The notes: a model not told the origin generated them from the sequence alone. DNA of 44,214 nt from Polychytrium aggregatum (GCF_025602895.1 NW_026516434.1:1-44214); one strand, 5' to 3'. Shown: positions 20,561-29,241, numbered from the stretch's first letter. Numbers and translations are program-made.

Positions 20561-23500
20561 AGCGACGAACTCCGGACGTCGCCTTCGGCTTTGAGGGATA
20601 GCGAAGGTGGAAGTCAGCAACAAGATCAGTGGCGTGGGAAACATTGGCAGCGGGCTCCCAAGACCGGTCAGTCTCGGAATAGCCCTTCCACTGAACCAAG
20701 TACTGTAAGCGACCACGGAAGAGCCGAGAATCGAGAACAGTCTCGACCTCAAACTCTTCCTGGGAGTTAACAAGAATGGGAGGTGGTTCTGGTTGGGTGA
20801 ACTCGGGAACAATGTCCTTCGTTCGGGGTTCAAGGAGGGATACATGGAAAACGGGGTGAACTTTAAGTGTGGAAGGGAGTTTAAGCTCAAAGGCAACGGG
20901 GTTGATGCGGCGAAGAACTTTAAAGGGGCCAAGCTTTTTCTGGTCAAGCTTGTTGGAGGGACGAAGGGTGCGAATGTGGCGACGATCCAGAAAAACGAGG
21001 TCGCCAACGGAGATGTCGGGAGTGGGGAGACGGGATTTGTTGGCCTGCACAGTGTAGGACTCTTGGGCAACCCGGAGGTTGGCCTTGAGATCCTCGAGAA
21101 CGGTCTGAAGTCGGTCGACACGTTCTTCGGCAGAGGGCACAACAGAGGGATCACGAATGATAGAGGGATCGAAAATGGGGTGATGGCCATGGACTGCAAA
21201 GAAGGGAGTCATGCCAGTGGAGGTGTTTTCCGAGTTGTTGTAAGTGAACTCGGCAAGGGGAAGGTGAAGGGTCCAGTCGTCTTGCAGGTAATTGCAATGG
21301 ATACGCAAATACTGCTCGATGACCTGGTTGAGAACCTCGGTCGAACCGTCGGTCTCGGGGTGGAAGGCAGAAGAAAGGGAAATCTTCGTCTTCAGAAGCT
21401 CATTGAAGCGCCTCCAGAAGGCCGAAGTAAACTGAGTTCCTCGGTCCGAAACAATAGACCGGGGACAACCATGCAAGCGGAAGATGTGGGAGAGGAAGAG
21501 TTCGGCGGTTTGCTCGCCTGTAACCGTCTTCGTGGTGGGCACAAAGTGTGCTTGTTTGGACAGGCGGTCCTTAACCACGAAGATCGAGTCAAAACCGTTC
21601 GAAGGTGGGAGATCCGTGATGAAGTCCATCGACAGGTCCCACCAACGTTCGGAAGGAACGGGGAGAGGATGAAGTAAACCATAAGGGGAGTGACGGGACG
21701 GCTTGGCTCGCTGGCACGCTTCACAATTAGCAATGAAGCGACGCACAGACTTACGAAGCCGGGGCCAGTGAAAGTCCCGGGAGACGAGCTCAACGGTCTT
21801 GGCAAGACCAAAGTGACCAGCGGCAGCGGAGCAGTGACGTTGCTCAAACACTTTGAGCTGGAGCTCGGGGGAAGGGACAACGATCAGGTCTTTAAAGTAA
21901 AGGAGACCGTCACGGAAGGAGTAATCGCCATCAAGACGTTTGGCGTTAAAGTCAGAAAGGAGGGAACAAGAAAGGGTGGCAGCTCGAATCTCGGAAAGAA
22001 AGTCGGGATTCGAGCCGATAACAGTGATGCTGTCGAGAGAAATAGACTCGAACAGCTGAAGGAAGTTGGTGGAGTGGAGGGAGTCACCAGGCTTTATCTC
22101 AAAGTCAGAACGGCGACTGAGAGCATCGGCTTTGGTGTTGAGACGACCAGGGCGGTGGTAAATGCGAAAAGCAAAGTCAGAAAGGAATTGGGCCCACCGG
22201 AACTGGCGGCGAGAAAGTTGAGAAGCGGCAGTGAACCGGGTAAGGTTCTGATGATCAGAGAAAACAAGAGTGGGAATATCAGGGTCGGCAGCCATCAAGT
22301 AATGACGCCAGGCGGTAAAGGAATCGACAATGGCGAGGAGCTCTTTGTCGTGAGTGTCATAATTCACCTCGGCGGGACGGAATTGCCGAGAGTGAAAAGC
22401 AACGGGGTGAAGAGCGCCGTCAGGGTCAAACTGAGAAAGGACGGCACCCAAAGCAAAGTCAGAAGCATCGGGCTCGATGACAGCGGGTTTAGAGAAATCA
22501 AAGTATCGAAGAATAGGTGCGGAAGTGAAGGAAAGTTTAAGAGAATCAAAAGCCTCTTGGGCCTCGGGAGACCAAGAGAAGGTGGAGGATTTGGTAGTGA
22601 GGGAAGTCAAAGGACGAGCAAGTGCGGAAAAGTCCTTGACGAAGCGGCGGTAAAAGTTTGCGAAACCAATAAAGACTTGGATATCGCGAGCAGAAGAGGG
22701 AACAGGCCAAAGGGAAACGGCCTCGACCTTGGCAGGGTCCATTTTGATGCCATCGGCAGAAATGATCATGCCGAGAAAGTCAACTTCAGAAAGGTCAAAA
22801 GAACACTTGGCCGGATTGACCTTAAGGGAGTGTTCACGAAGGCGAGAGAGAACAAGCTTAACATGCTCCTCATGCTCCTGGGGATCTTTTGAGAAGATCA
22901 GGATGTCGTCAAGATAAATGACAACACAGACACCAAGGAGGTCCGAGAAGATGTCGTTCATAAAAAACTGAAAAGCAGCGGGGGCATTCGAAAGACCAAA
23001 GGGGATAACATTGTACTCAAATGAGCCAGATTTGCAAACAAAAGCAGTCTTCCACTCATCGCCCTTCTTGACACGAACCAAGTGGTAAGCATCAGGAAGG
23101 TCGAGGTGTGAGAAGACGCGGGCAGAAGAAAGTTTATCCAGAAGATCCTGGAAGAGGGGAAGTGGGTAACGGTTCTTCTTCGTGATGGCATTGAGGCCTC
23201 GGTAGTCGACGCAAAGGCGAAGACCACCATTGGGCTTCTTCACGAAGAAGCAGGGAGCACCAACGGGAGAAGAGGATTTGGAGATCCAACCACGTGCGAG
23301 GGCGTTGGTCAGATACTCCGAAAGAGCAGATTCCTCGGCCGGGGACAAAGGATAGACTTTCCCCGGCTTTGGCAAACGAGGTTCCTTTCCATCCTCGGTC
23401 CGTACAAACTCAATGGACAAGTCATACGGACGATGAGGAGGCAAGGAAGAAGGAGGGTCAGACTTGAGGCTGAAAACGTCGCCAAACTCATTGTATTTGA

Positions 23501-24437
23501 GTGGGACGCCTCGAGAGTCAACAGGGGTGCCAGACTCGGCATACACCTTCGTCGTGAGCACGGACCTTATCGACACCGTAGGATACGTCTCCGGCGAAGG
23601 AGGACGGATATCCATTTGGGCAGCGAAAATGTCGAGCTTGTCTTCCCGTGCAAGACGGAGAAGACTCGCCGCATTAACGAGCTCAATGTCGGGTGAAGAT
23701 AAAGCCGTTGGCTCTTCAGAAAGCGAAGCAGAGTCAAGGCGGGAAGAAAGGGAAGGCGAAGTGCCAAAGGAGGGAACCGGTGTAAGGGAAGGACCGGAGG
23801 GAGGAGGAGTCAAAGGCGAAGTGCCCGAAGGGGGAGGCGAGGAGCCGGAAGCGGACGGAGTGTCCAAGGAAGAAGCAGAGACATCCGCGAGGATGTGTCC
23901 ATCAGCAAGGCAAGAGGGATCGGAGAATGAAAGGGAGAGGGACTTCCAATTAACAACTGGATTATGCAAGCGCATCCAGGGAAGACCAAGAGTGATGGGA
24001 GTGGTGGAGAGTCGAGTCACAAGAAAAGAAATCGACTCGGTGTGGGAACCAATGGTCAGAGTCAAAGGCGCGGTTTGGAAACGAATGAAACCGGCCGAAG
24101 AACCATCAGCAAGGGAAACGGAGTAAGGAGTAGAAAGAGGGATAAGAGAGAGTTTATGGAGATCGGCAAAGGCAGGATCAATGAGGGCAAGAGCGGAACA
24201 TCCATCATCAATAAAAACAGAAAGGGAGATGGAGACCGGGCCAGAAAGACTCATGACGATAAGAGTGGCCGGAAGAAGAAGCTTATCGTCCGATAGTGAC
24301 GAGTCAGAGGGGGAAGATGTTCGTATCGCCGAACAGACCACCTCGCTTACTTGCGAGGTGCTGCTCGGCTGTGAGCATTTCCCGAGTTCCGTTTGACCAG
24401 AACCGGGCACTGCTGAACATCGCGACTGCCGGGACAA
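20559..24437 (-). CDS. pol: pol of B: protease, RT, RNase H, integrase, chromodomain
   Basis: Intact 1,292-codon frame. Order: protease with FIDDGCSALALID (Asp near 77; the usual D-S/T-G reads D-D-G), then TLGLPWM; RT with HLDLPDAYHLVR and YLDD (Y508, D510, D511); RNase H (PDASDF, Asp near 657); integrase zinc domain (GHFG His near 875; CEAC); core D938, D998, E1034; GPF module (GPFKVLRRINPVAFELKLP); chromodomain from about 1226 (EFEVETVLDSR, YLVQWKGYS, SWEPAANV). It begins without its own ATG, in the -1 frame to gag with a 91-bp overlap, so Gag-Pol fusion by slippage is likely. It belongs to a family clearly diverged from A. Confidence 0.95.
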   Translation of the reverse strand: MSRQSRCSAVPGSGQTELGKCSQPSSTSQVSEVVCSAIRTSSPSDSSLSDDKLLLPATLIVMSLSGPVSISLSVFIDDGCSALALIDPAFADLHKLSLIPLSTPYSVSLADGSSAGFIRFQTAPLTLTIGSHTESISFLVTRLSTTPITLGLPWMRLHNPVVNWKSLSLSFSDPSCLADGHILADVSASSLDTPSASGSSPPPSGTSPLTPPPSGPSLTPVPSFGTSPSLSSRLDSASLSEEPTALSSPDIELVNAASLLRLAREDKLDIFAAQMDIRPPSPETYPTVSIRSVLTTKVYAESGTPVDSRGVPLKYNEFGDVFSLKSDPPSSLPPHRPYDLSIEFVRTEDGKEPRLPKPGKVYPLSPAEESALSEYLTNALARGWISKSSSPVGAPCFFVKKPNGGLRLCVDYRGLNAITKKNRYPLPLFQDLLDKLSSARVFSHLDLPDAYHLVRVKKGDEWKTAFVCKSGSFEYNVIPFGLSNAPAAFQFFMNDIFSDLLGVCVVIYLDDILIFSKDPQEHEEHVKLVLSRLREHSLKVNPAKCSFDLSEVDFLGMIISADGIKMDPAKVEAVSLWPVPSSARDIQVFIGFANFYRRFVKDFSALARPLTSLTTKSSTFSWSPEAQEAFDSLKLSFTSAPILRYFDFSKPAVIEPDASDFALGAVLSQFDPDGALHPVAFHSRQFRPAEVNYDTHDKELLAIVDSFTAWRHYLMAADPDIPTLVFSDHQNLTRFTAASQLSRRQFRWAQFLSDFAFRIYHRPGRLNTKADALSRRSDFEIKPGDSLHSTNFLQLFESISLDSITVIGSNPDFLSEIRAATLSCSLLSDFNAKRLDGDYSFRDGLLYFKDLIVVPSPELQLKVFEQRHCSAAAGHFGLAKTVELVSRDFHWPRLRKSVRRFIANCEACQRAKPSRHSPYGLLHPLPVPSERWWDLSMDFITDLPPSNGFDSIFVVKDRLSKQAHFVPTTKTVTGEQTAELFLSHIFRLHGCPRSIVSDRGTQFTSAFWRRFNELLKTKISLSSAFHPETDGSTEVLNQVIEQYLRIHCNYLQDDWTLHLPLAEFTYNNSENTSTGMTPFFAVHGHHPIFDPSIIRDPSVVPSAEERVDRLQTVLEDLKANLRVAQESYTVQANKSRLPTPDISVGDLVFLDRRHIRTLRPSNKLDQKKLGPFKVLRRINPVAFELKLPSTLKVHPVFHVSLLEPRTKDIVPEFTQPEPPPILVNSQEEFEVETVLDSRLFRGRLQYLVQWKGYSETDRSWEPAANVSHATDLVADFHLRYPSKPKATSGVRR
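24339..24383 (-). promoter_or_regulatory. -1 frameshift signal of B
   Basis: Minus-strand heptamer GGGAAAT at 24383-24377, placed as G GGA AAT in the Gag frame. After 16 nt an 8-bp perfect hairpin CACCTCGC / GCGAGGTG (24360-24353 with 24346-24339) encloses a 6-nt loop that holds the gag TAA. The spacer is longer than the usual 5-9 nt. A small GCTC/GAGC stem inside it could shorten the effective distance, or a pseudoknot may form. Confidence 0.65.
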
Positions 24438-25300
24438 GACTTTTCCCCGCAGTACAAGCAGAGACCCTGCTCACGACGTCGCTTTTTCTCGACGTCGGAG
24501 AGCTTAGCAGGGCGGACCGAGACAGAGTCAAGGTCCATGGGAGTGGGTGCAGAAGAGGAGGAAGAAGAAACATGCGCGGGAGAATGGTGGTGATGGGGAG
24601 CAGAGCGAGAAGAAGGAGGAGGAGGTTGGGAACGGGAGGAGACCTTGAGACGATGGAGGGCATCGTCGTACTCGACCGCTGCCTTGATCAACTCGGGCAA
24701 GGAAGCGGGAGCGGGGCGGAGACCGATGAGGTGGAACTTGACCTCAGACTTCAAACCCTCCTTGAAGAAGTGCATCTTGGTGGGTTCGTCAGTCTGGACG
24801 CGGGCGGCGAGCTGGACGAAGCGGGTGGCGAAGGCTTGGCAGGACTTGAGCTGGACCAAGCGTTTGAGGTCGTTCAAGGCCTTATCTTGCGAGGAGGCCG
24901 TGTCCTCACCGAAGGTCGACTTGAGGGCAACTTCAAAATCCGCGAAGGAAGCCGGGAAGCGGTTGGCCATATAAAAGGCGGCCTCGTACCATTTGAAAGC
25001 TTCGCCGCGGAGGAAGGAGGTGGCATAAAGGACCTTCTGGCGCTCGGGCGCAAAGAAGGCAGGATCGGCGAGGAAGACGAGGTGGCACTGGGCGAGGAAG
25101 GCCGTCGTCTCGTCGCGGGAACCTAGGAACTCCTTGGGCTTGTTCACCTGGTAGACCTGGCGGGGAGCGGCGGCGGGAGCTTGCAGATCTTGGATCTGAC
25201 GATGGAGAGCAGCGTTCTGGGTCATGAGGGCGTTCATACGCTCCTCCATGCGCGCCAGGTACGCATTGAGATCTGCCGGGGGTGCAGCAGGCTCAGCCAT
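24347..25300 (-). CDS. gag: gag of B, about 317 aa
   Basis: Capsid protein. I take the ATG at 25300-25298 as the start because the frame upstream reaches only a TTG inside the LTR. Near the N-terminus a heptad-like stretch (LNAYLARMEERMNALMTQ and on) suggests a coiled coil. The centre is a Retrotrans_gag-like domain (FLRGEAFKWYEAAF, FKEGLKSEVKFHL). A Ser/Pro/His-rich linker follows. The C-terminus has LCLYCGEKSCPGSRDVQQC, a Cys cluster without the His of a normal CCHC knuckle. The TAA lies in the loop of the frameshift hairpin. Confidence 0.9.
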   Translation of the reverse strand: MAEPAAPPADLNAYLARMEERMNALMTQNAALHRQIQDLQAPAAAPRQVYQVNKPKEFLGSRDETTAFLAQCHLVFLADPAFFAPERQKVLYATSFLRGEAFKWYEAAFYMANRFPASFADFEVALKSTFGEDTASSQDKALNDLKRLVQLKSCQAFATRFVQLAARVQTDEPTKMHFFKEGLKSEVKFHLIGLRPAPASLPELIKAAVEYDDALHRLKVSSRSQPPPPSSRSAPHHHHSPAHVSSSSSSAPTPMDLDSVSVRPAKLSDVEKKRRREQGLCLYCGEKSCPGSRDVQQCPVLVKRNSGNAHSRAAPRK

Positions 25301-25357
25301 CGGATCGACGAGGGAAAGAGAGGCGAAAGAAGAAGAAAGGCCGGGAAGCCAAGAGGG

Positions 25358-25369
25358 AGCGTTCAAAAT
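25358..25369 (-). promoter_or_regulatory. Self-primer binding site of B
   Basis: ATTTTGAACGCT in element sense, 2 nt downstream of the 5' LTR. It is the perfect 12-nt reverse complement of AGCGTTCAAAAT inside the LTR (25579-25568), which lies 39 nt after the start of the TATA box and so is the probable 5' end of the RNA. No TGG-starting tRNA site adjoins the LTR. The layout is that of Tf1, whose mRNA 5' end folds back as primer. Confidence 0.8.
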
Positions 25370-25371
25370 GA

Positions 25372-26162
25372 TGTTAGAGTCCAAAGGGGACTCAACGGCA
25401 AAAGAAGAAGTGAGCTCGAAGTGAGCTCAGGGAAGGCAAGGGTAAAGTCCGAAGTGGACTCGGAGAGGGAGCGAGGGAAGCAAAGATCCGTTCAAGATAA
25501 GACTAGTCTCGAAATGAGACGTGAGGAACACTCAGAGAATAAAGTAGAAGGCACTTTATTTAGTCCTATTTTGAACGCTAAGGTTCGACTACACATCGCG
25601 GGGGTCAGGCTATTTATAGACAAGTCCGGACTTGGCAGCGAAGGGCGGCCAAGGGAGGGAAAAGTGGGCGATCGAGCAGGGCGAAGGGGGCGATGCACGA
25701 ACGAGGGCCGAGAAGGACCACCGAGACAGGCAGAGAACCAAAGCGAGAGAGGCGCAAGCAAAAGCGAAGCACCTGGCAGGAGAAACGTGCAAAGGCGAAG
25801 CAATGTGACTCAACGTCCAAGAAGCGGATTGGTCAAGTATAAGGTTGGGGCAAATGCATGCGAGATGAACAAGAGATCGGGGCGGTCAGGCAGGTCATGA
25901 GTCACCGGTGGGGGGACACATGACCGGCAGCCGAATTGCAACCAATCGCAGCAAGGCGCGTGCACAAACAAACCGGCGCGTGCGAAGAAGACAAAGGAAG
26001 CGGAGCAGCGCGGGAAAACGGAAGTGCGGAAGGAGCGGAAAAGACAGGCAAAAGGCGGAAAATCGGAGGGGAACTGCAAGGCTACACACAAACAAACAGA
26101 AAGGCAAAAGAATAGCCAAGTGTGCAGTCAAAGTGGAGAACAAGCAGGAGCTATCCCTAACA
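25372..26162 (-). repeat. LTR of element B (5' LTR)
   Basis: 791 bp, same length and reading as 19756-20546, with TGTTAG/CTAACA ends. It is the promoter-bearing copy. Its outer flank is ACGGC (26163-26167) of A5 pol. Confidence 0.93.
25568..25618 (-). promoter_or_regulatory. Core promoter of B: TATAAATAG and predicted RNA 5' end
   Basis: TATAAATAG on the minus strand at 25618-25610; predicted start at 25579, the first base of the 12-nt self-primer. AATAAA follows at 25560-25555, so R would be short and the same signal would end transcripts in the 3' LTR. Confidence 0.6.
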
Positions 26163-27642
26163 ACGGCAGCACTAGGAACTCGTACAGTCCGTAGCGAGTC
26201 CTGAAGGCGGTCTTGTGGACATCATCCTCGTGGATGCGGATCTGATGGTAGCCTGAGCGGAGGTCTATCTTGCTAAAGACCTTTGCTCCACTCAGACGAT
26301 CCATCAACTCGTCGATCCTGGGCAACGGGTAGGTGTTCTTGATGGTCTGTTTGTTTAGTGCGCGATAGTCGACGCACATCCTGAGATCACCTTCTTTCTT
26401 CTTGACAAAGAGCACTGGTGCACCATACGGTGACTGGCTCGGGCGGATGAACCCATGGGCGAGGAGGTCATCCAACTGGCGCTTGAGTTCGTCCATCTCC
26501 GTCAGCGACAGTTGGTACGTCGGTCTTGACGGAGGCGACGAGCCTGGTTCGATGTCGATGCGATGATCGACGGTGCGTTGGGGTGGCAGGCATTGTGGCA
26601 ACTGGTCGGGGAATACGTCCTTGTACTCGTCGAGCAGCTTGGTCACCACAGGCGGGGGACCGGGACCGGCTTGGTCGGTGTCGTCGACCTCACGCACGAC
26701 ACAGAGGAACGACGTGTCCTTCTTGATCAGCCTCTTGAATTGCATGGCTGAGAGGAGAGGTGGCATGTTGGGTGAGGCCATGCCCTGCAGGACAATGTCA
26801 GGGCCAACACGGACAGTGCGGCCTTTCCAGTCGACGACTGGAGTCGGCTCGGCACGAGCAAGCCAGCTCATGCCGAGGATGGCATCGAACTTGGTGTCGA
26901 TCACTTGGAACAACAGGACAGGATGGTACTTGGGATGGAGGGCCACTCGCAGGACCACTTGGTGTGTGCACTGCTGCACACGATCGTCTGCAAGCGCCAC
27001 ACTCATCGGCGACTTCTTCTTGGTTGCATGTATGTTGAGCTCCTGGAGCAAGCGTCTGCTGACAAAGTTGCAGCTTGCTCCAGAGTCCACCATCATTCGG
27101 ACGGTGTGACCTTGGACGGTGGCAGGGAGGTACAGCAGGGACTCTTCATGGTCCTCCTGCACAGCCTCCTGCACCATGACTTGACTTGGGGGAACGGGCG
27201 ACACTTGGTCTTGGTTGGCTTCATCACGGCCACTCGGACATTTTGGATAGGGTTCGGCCATTGCGGGGGCCTGCGGCGTCAGCACGCCATTGCACACGAC
27301 GTCCACGGCTTGCGGACACATGTCGGAAGCATCCGACACACACGACTTGACAGGGGTGAGGGCACAGGCGGTCCTGTCCCTCAAGGGTTCTTGATTTTCT
27401 TTTTTGTTTTGGTTTTCAATTTTGGTTTTCTCTTCACGTTCGTGGAGAGGCAGGCGGCTTGCGCCACCATGCACCTCTCGCACGACGCACAACACTTGGT
27501 TTGTTTCTCCTTCGGGGGAGGGGGCGAGGTGAACTTCCTCTGGAGACGCGTGGACTGCATTGAGCAATCCACGGCGTTGGTCTCCTACTAGGGCTCCAGA
27601 GCCACCTAGTAGGGTCGGCCGTTTCCCGACTTCATGGGGCAC
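26163..27642 (-). pseudogene. pol: pol of A5, N-terminal part (protease and early RT)
   Basis: Residues 1 to about 493 of the A pol: protease with DSGA and ILGMSWL, and RT up to the LVLP motif. The frame then runs into the B LTR. The catalytic YLDD (522-525) falls in the 157 bp that are absent on both sides of B, so precise loss of B would not restore this gene. Confidence 0.9.
27584..27627 (-). promoter_or_regulatory. -1 frameshift signal of A5
   Basis: GGGAAAC at 27627-27621 (minus), 7-nt spacer and hairpin at 27613-27584, same as A6. Confidence 0.72.
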
Positions 27643-28427
27643 TCCTTGGCCTGGTGTCCCGGTCGGTGACAGAAGAAGCAGGAACCATGGCGGAGGTCCT
27701 CCTGCTTCTGTCTGTCCTTGGGGGAGACAGTGGCAGCTTGCTGGAACCGGGAGCGGGGAGGGCCACGAGCCTCCATGGCGTTGACGTCAACGTCCATGGG
27801 CTCAGGCATGGGTCTTGCGGGCGGGGCCGGGCGAGGCGGACGGGCTGGGACGTGATGAGACCGATGGCCGCCTGCCAGCTGCGGGTAGAACTGGCGGCCA
27901 TGGTACTGGACGTTGTCGAGGTTCTCGGCAACGTCCATCATCACGTCCAGGGACTTGCGGGCATCAGGGTTGCTGGCGATGTACTCTCTGATCTTGGGCT
28001 TGAGGCCCTTCTGGAAGAGGTACATCGCATCAGCAGAGCCCAGCTCCTCAATCTGGGAGGAGAGGTCTTCAAACTCCTCGATGTAGCGGGTCACAGAACC
28101 ACGCTGCACGAGAGAGTATAGCTTGTCACGGGCAATGAGTTCAGCATTGGGGCTGCCGAAGCGGCGACGGAGGCGGTCCTTGAAGTCGTCAAACACACCT
28201 TCGCTCTGCTCGTCGAACCCTTGGCGGCGGTACCAACGGTACGCCTGGTCCTTTAAGCAGAGCTTGGCGGCGACGATGTGGTGGGTGGGGGCGACTTGGG
28301 CAGCATCGAGGTAGTCCTCGAGTTGCTGCAGCCAGTCCTCCACCGAGGAGGAGCGGCTCTTCCCAGTAAACACTGGGGCACGGAAGGTCTTGAGGAAGGC
28401 TTCCGGAAGTGGGCAGGGGTTGCTCAT
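27606..28427 (-). CDS. gag: gag of A5, 273 aa, Arg5 to Cys
   Basis: Intact Gag with capsid region and CCHC knuckle. It differs from the other copies at codon 5: CGC is TGC (base 28415), a C-to-T change at a CpG. This private difference shows that A5 and the facing A6 are separate copies and not one molecule read twice. Its Pol partner is broken, but Gag could still be made. Confidence 0.92.
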   Translation of the reverse strand: MSNPCPLPEAFLKTFRAPVFTGKSRSSSVEDWLQQLEDYLDAAQVAPTHHIVAAKLCLKDQAYRWYRRQGFDEQSEGVFDDFKDRLRRRFGSPNAELIARDKLYSLVQRGSVTRYIEEFEDLSSQIEELGSADAMYLFQKGLKPKIREYIASNPDARKSLDVMMDVAENLDNVQYHGRQFYPQLAGGHRSHHVPARPPRPAPPARPMPEPMDVDVNAMEARGPPRSRFQQAATVSPKDRQKQEDLRHGSCFFCHRPGHQAKECPMKSGNGRPY

Positions 28428-28549
28428 GGCAGGGGCAGGCTCCAGGGACAGAGAGGAGAGTCGGTCGGCAAGAGAGGCGGGATCCAGCTTGAGGATCTAG
28501 AAAGAGGACAAACAGGACGAAAACAAGACGAGGATTTCCGATGCTACCA

Positions 28550-28806
28550 TGTAACGTCCACTACTGGGACGTTGGGGCAAGACGGGGAGGGAGGGGGTAC
28601 AAGACAAGACAGGACGGGGCAGAACAGGGCGGTGCTAGGCTACTCTAGCGGACGGGTGAGCTCGGGGAGCACTTACGTTTATTCACGATAAAACCGAACT
28701 CCAGACAAACGGGGGGAACGGGGGCAACCCGCAGGTATACCCTGCGGTGGCCTGCCTGCGGTGCGTGAAAACGCAAAGCGCAGCACAGGTCACGACCCAC
28801 TGCGCC
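28550..28806 (-). repeat. A5 5' LTR, inner 257 bp
   Basis: A LTR sequence broken by A6 at element position 53. The last five bases GCGCC (28802-28806) are repeated at 34278-34282. The 122 bases at 28428-28549 are the A5 leader with primer site. Confidence 0.92.
28802..28806 (+). repeat. Target site duplication of A6, left copy (GCGCC)
   Basis: GCGCC here and at 34278-34282. Removing A6 and one copy restores a 309-bp A5 LTR exactly (257 + 52). Confidence 0.85.
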
Positions 28807-29119
28807 GCAGTACGGAGCATGGTATCTCCGACGCTGTGCTGCGCGTACTGCGCGTACTGCGCGGCGCAGTGGGTCGTGACCTGTGCTGCGCTTTGCGTTT
28901 TCACGCACCGCAGGCAGGCCACCGCAGGGTATACCTGCGGGTTGCCCCCGTTCCCCCCGTTTGTCTGGAGTTCGGTTTTATCGTGAATAAACGTAAGTGC
29001 TCCCCGAGCTCACCCGTCCGCTAGAGTAGCCTAGCACCGCCCTGTTCTGCCCCGTCCTGTCTTGTCTTGTACCCCCTCCCTCCCCGTCTTGCCCCAACGT
29101 CCCAGTAGTGGACGTTACA
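28807..29119 (+). repeat. LTR of element A (A6 5' LTR) with altered first bases
   Basis: 313 bp instead of 309. The normal start TGTAGGAGATGG reads GCAGTACGGAGCATGG, so the terminal TG is lost and four bases are gained. From 28820 on it matches the family. It includes GTATAC near 28929, AATAAA at 28986-28991 and GTAAGT at 28993-28998. Confidence 0.88.
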
Positions 29120-29241
29120 TGGTAGCATCGGAAATCCTCGTCTTGTTTTCGTCCTGTTTGTCCTCTTTCTAGATCCTCAAGCTGGATCCCGCCTCTCTTG
29201 CCGACCGACTCTCCTCTCTGTCCCTGGAGCCTGCCCCTGCC
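29120..29241 (+). promoter_or_regulatory. Leader of A6 with tRNA-type primer binding site
   Basis: Starts flush with the LTR as TGGTAGCATCGG, which would pair with a tRNA ending CCGATGCTACCA. The rest is pyrimidine-rich and has no ATG before gag. CTTTCTAG at 29165-29172 after a long pyrimidine run resembles a 3' splice site. The same leader occurs in every A copy. Confidence 0.65.

Larger units (their letters stand above)
19756..26162 (-). mobile_element. Element B, complete Ty3/gypsy chromovirus (6,407 bp), probably self-priming
   Basis: Minus-strand element with two 791-bp LTRs that read the same throughout, leader, gag, pol in the -1 frame, and polypurine tract. Coding frames are intact, so the insertion or the copy is young. 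It lies in the pol of A5, but the flanks are GTAGC on the left and ACGGC on the right: no target duplication, and 157 bp of the host element (A3 equivalents 7553-7709) are missing. The primer arrangement and chromodomain place it near the Tf1/sushi chromoviruses by layout; a tree has not been made. Confidence 0.93.

Noticed and set aside
20793..22892. Long plus-strand frames opposite B pol (294 and 400 codons)
   Set aside because: They lie entirely antisense to intact RT, RNase H and integrase; Lys/Gly-rich without motifs.
28550..28820. tRNA, rRNA or other RNA gene in the non-coding gaps
   Set aside because: All gaps over 100 bp are LTRs, leaders or the D sequence; no cloverleaf with TTCGA-type arm and anticodon stem was found by eye.
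28683..29024. Small frames of 62-90 codons inside the A LTRs
   Set aside because: They come from LTR non-coding DNA, cross U3/R/U5 boundaries and end wherever the LTR meets its neighbour.
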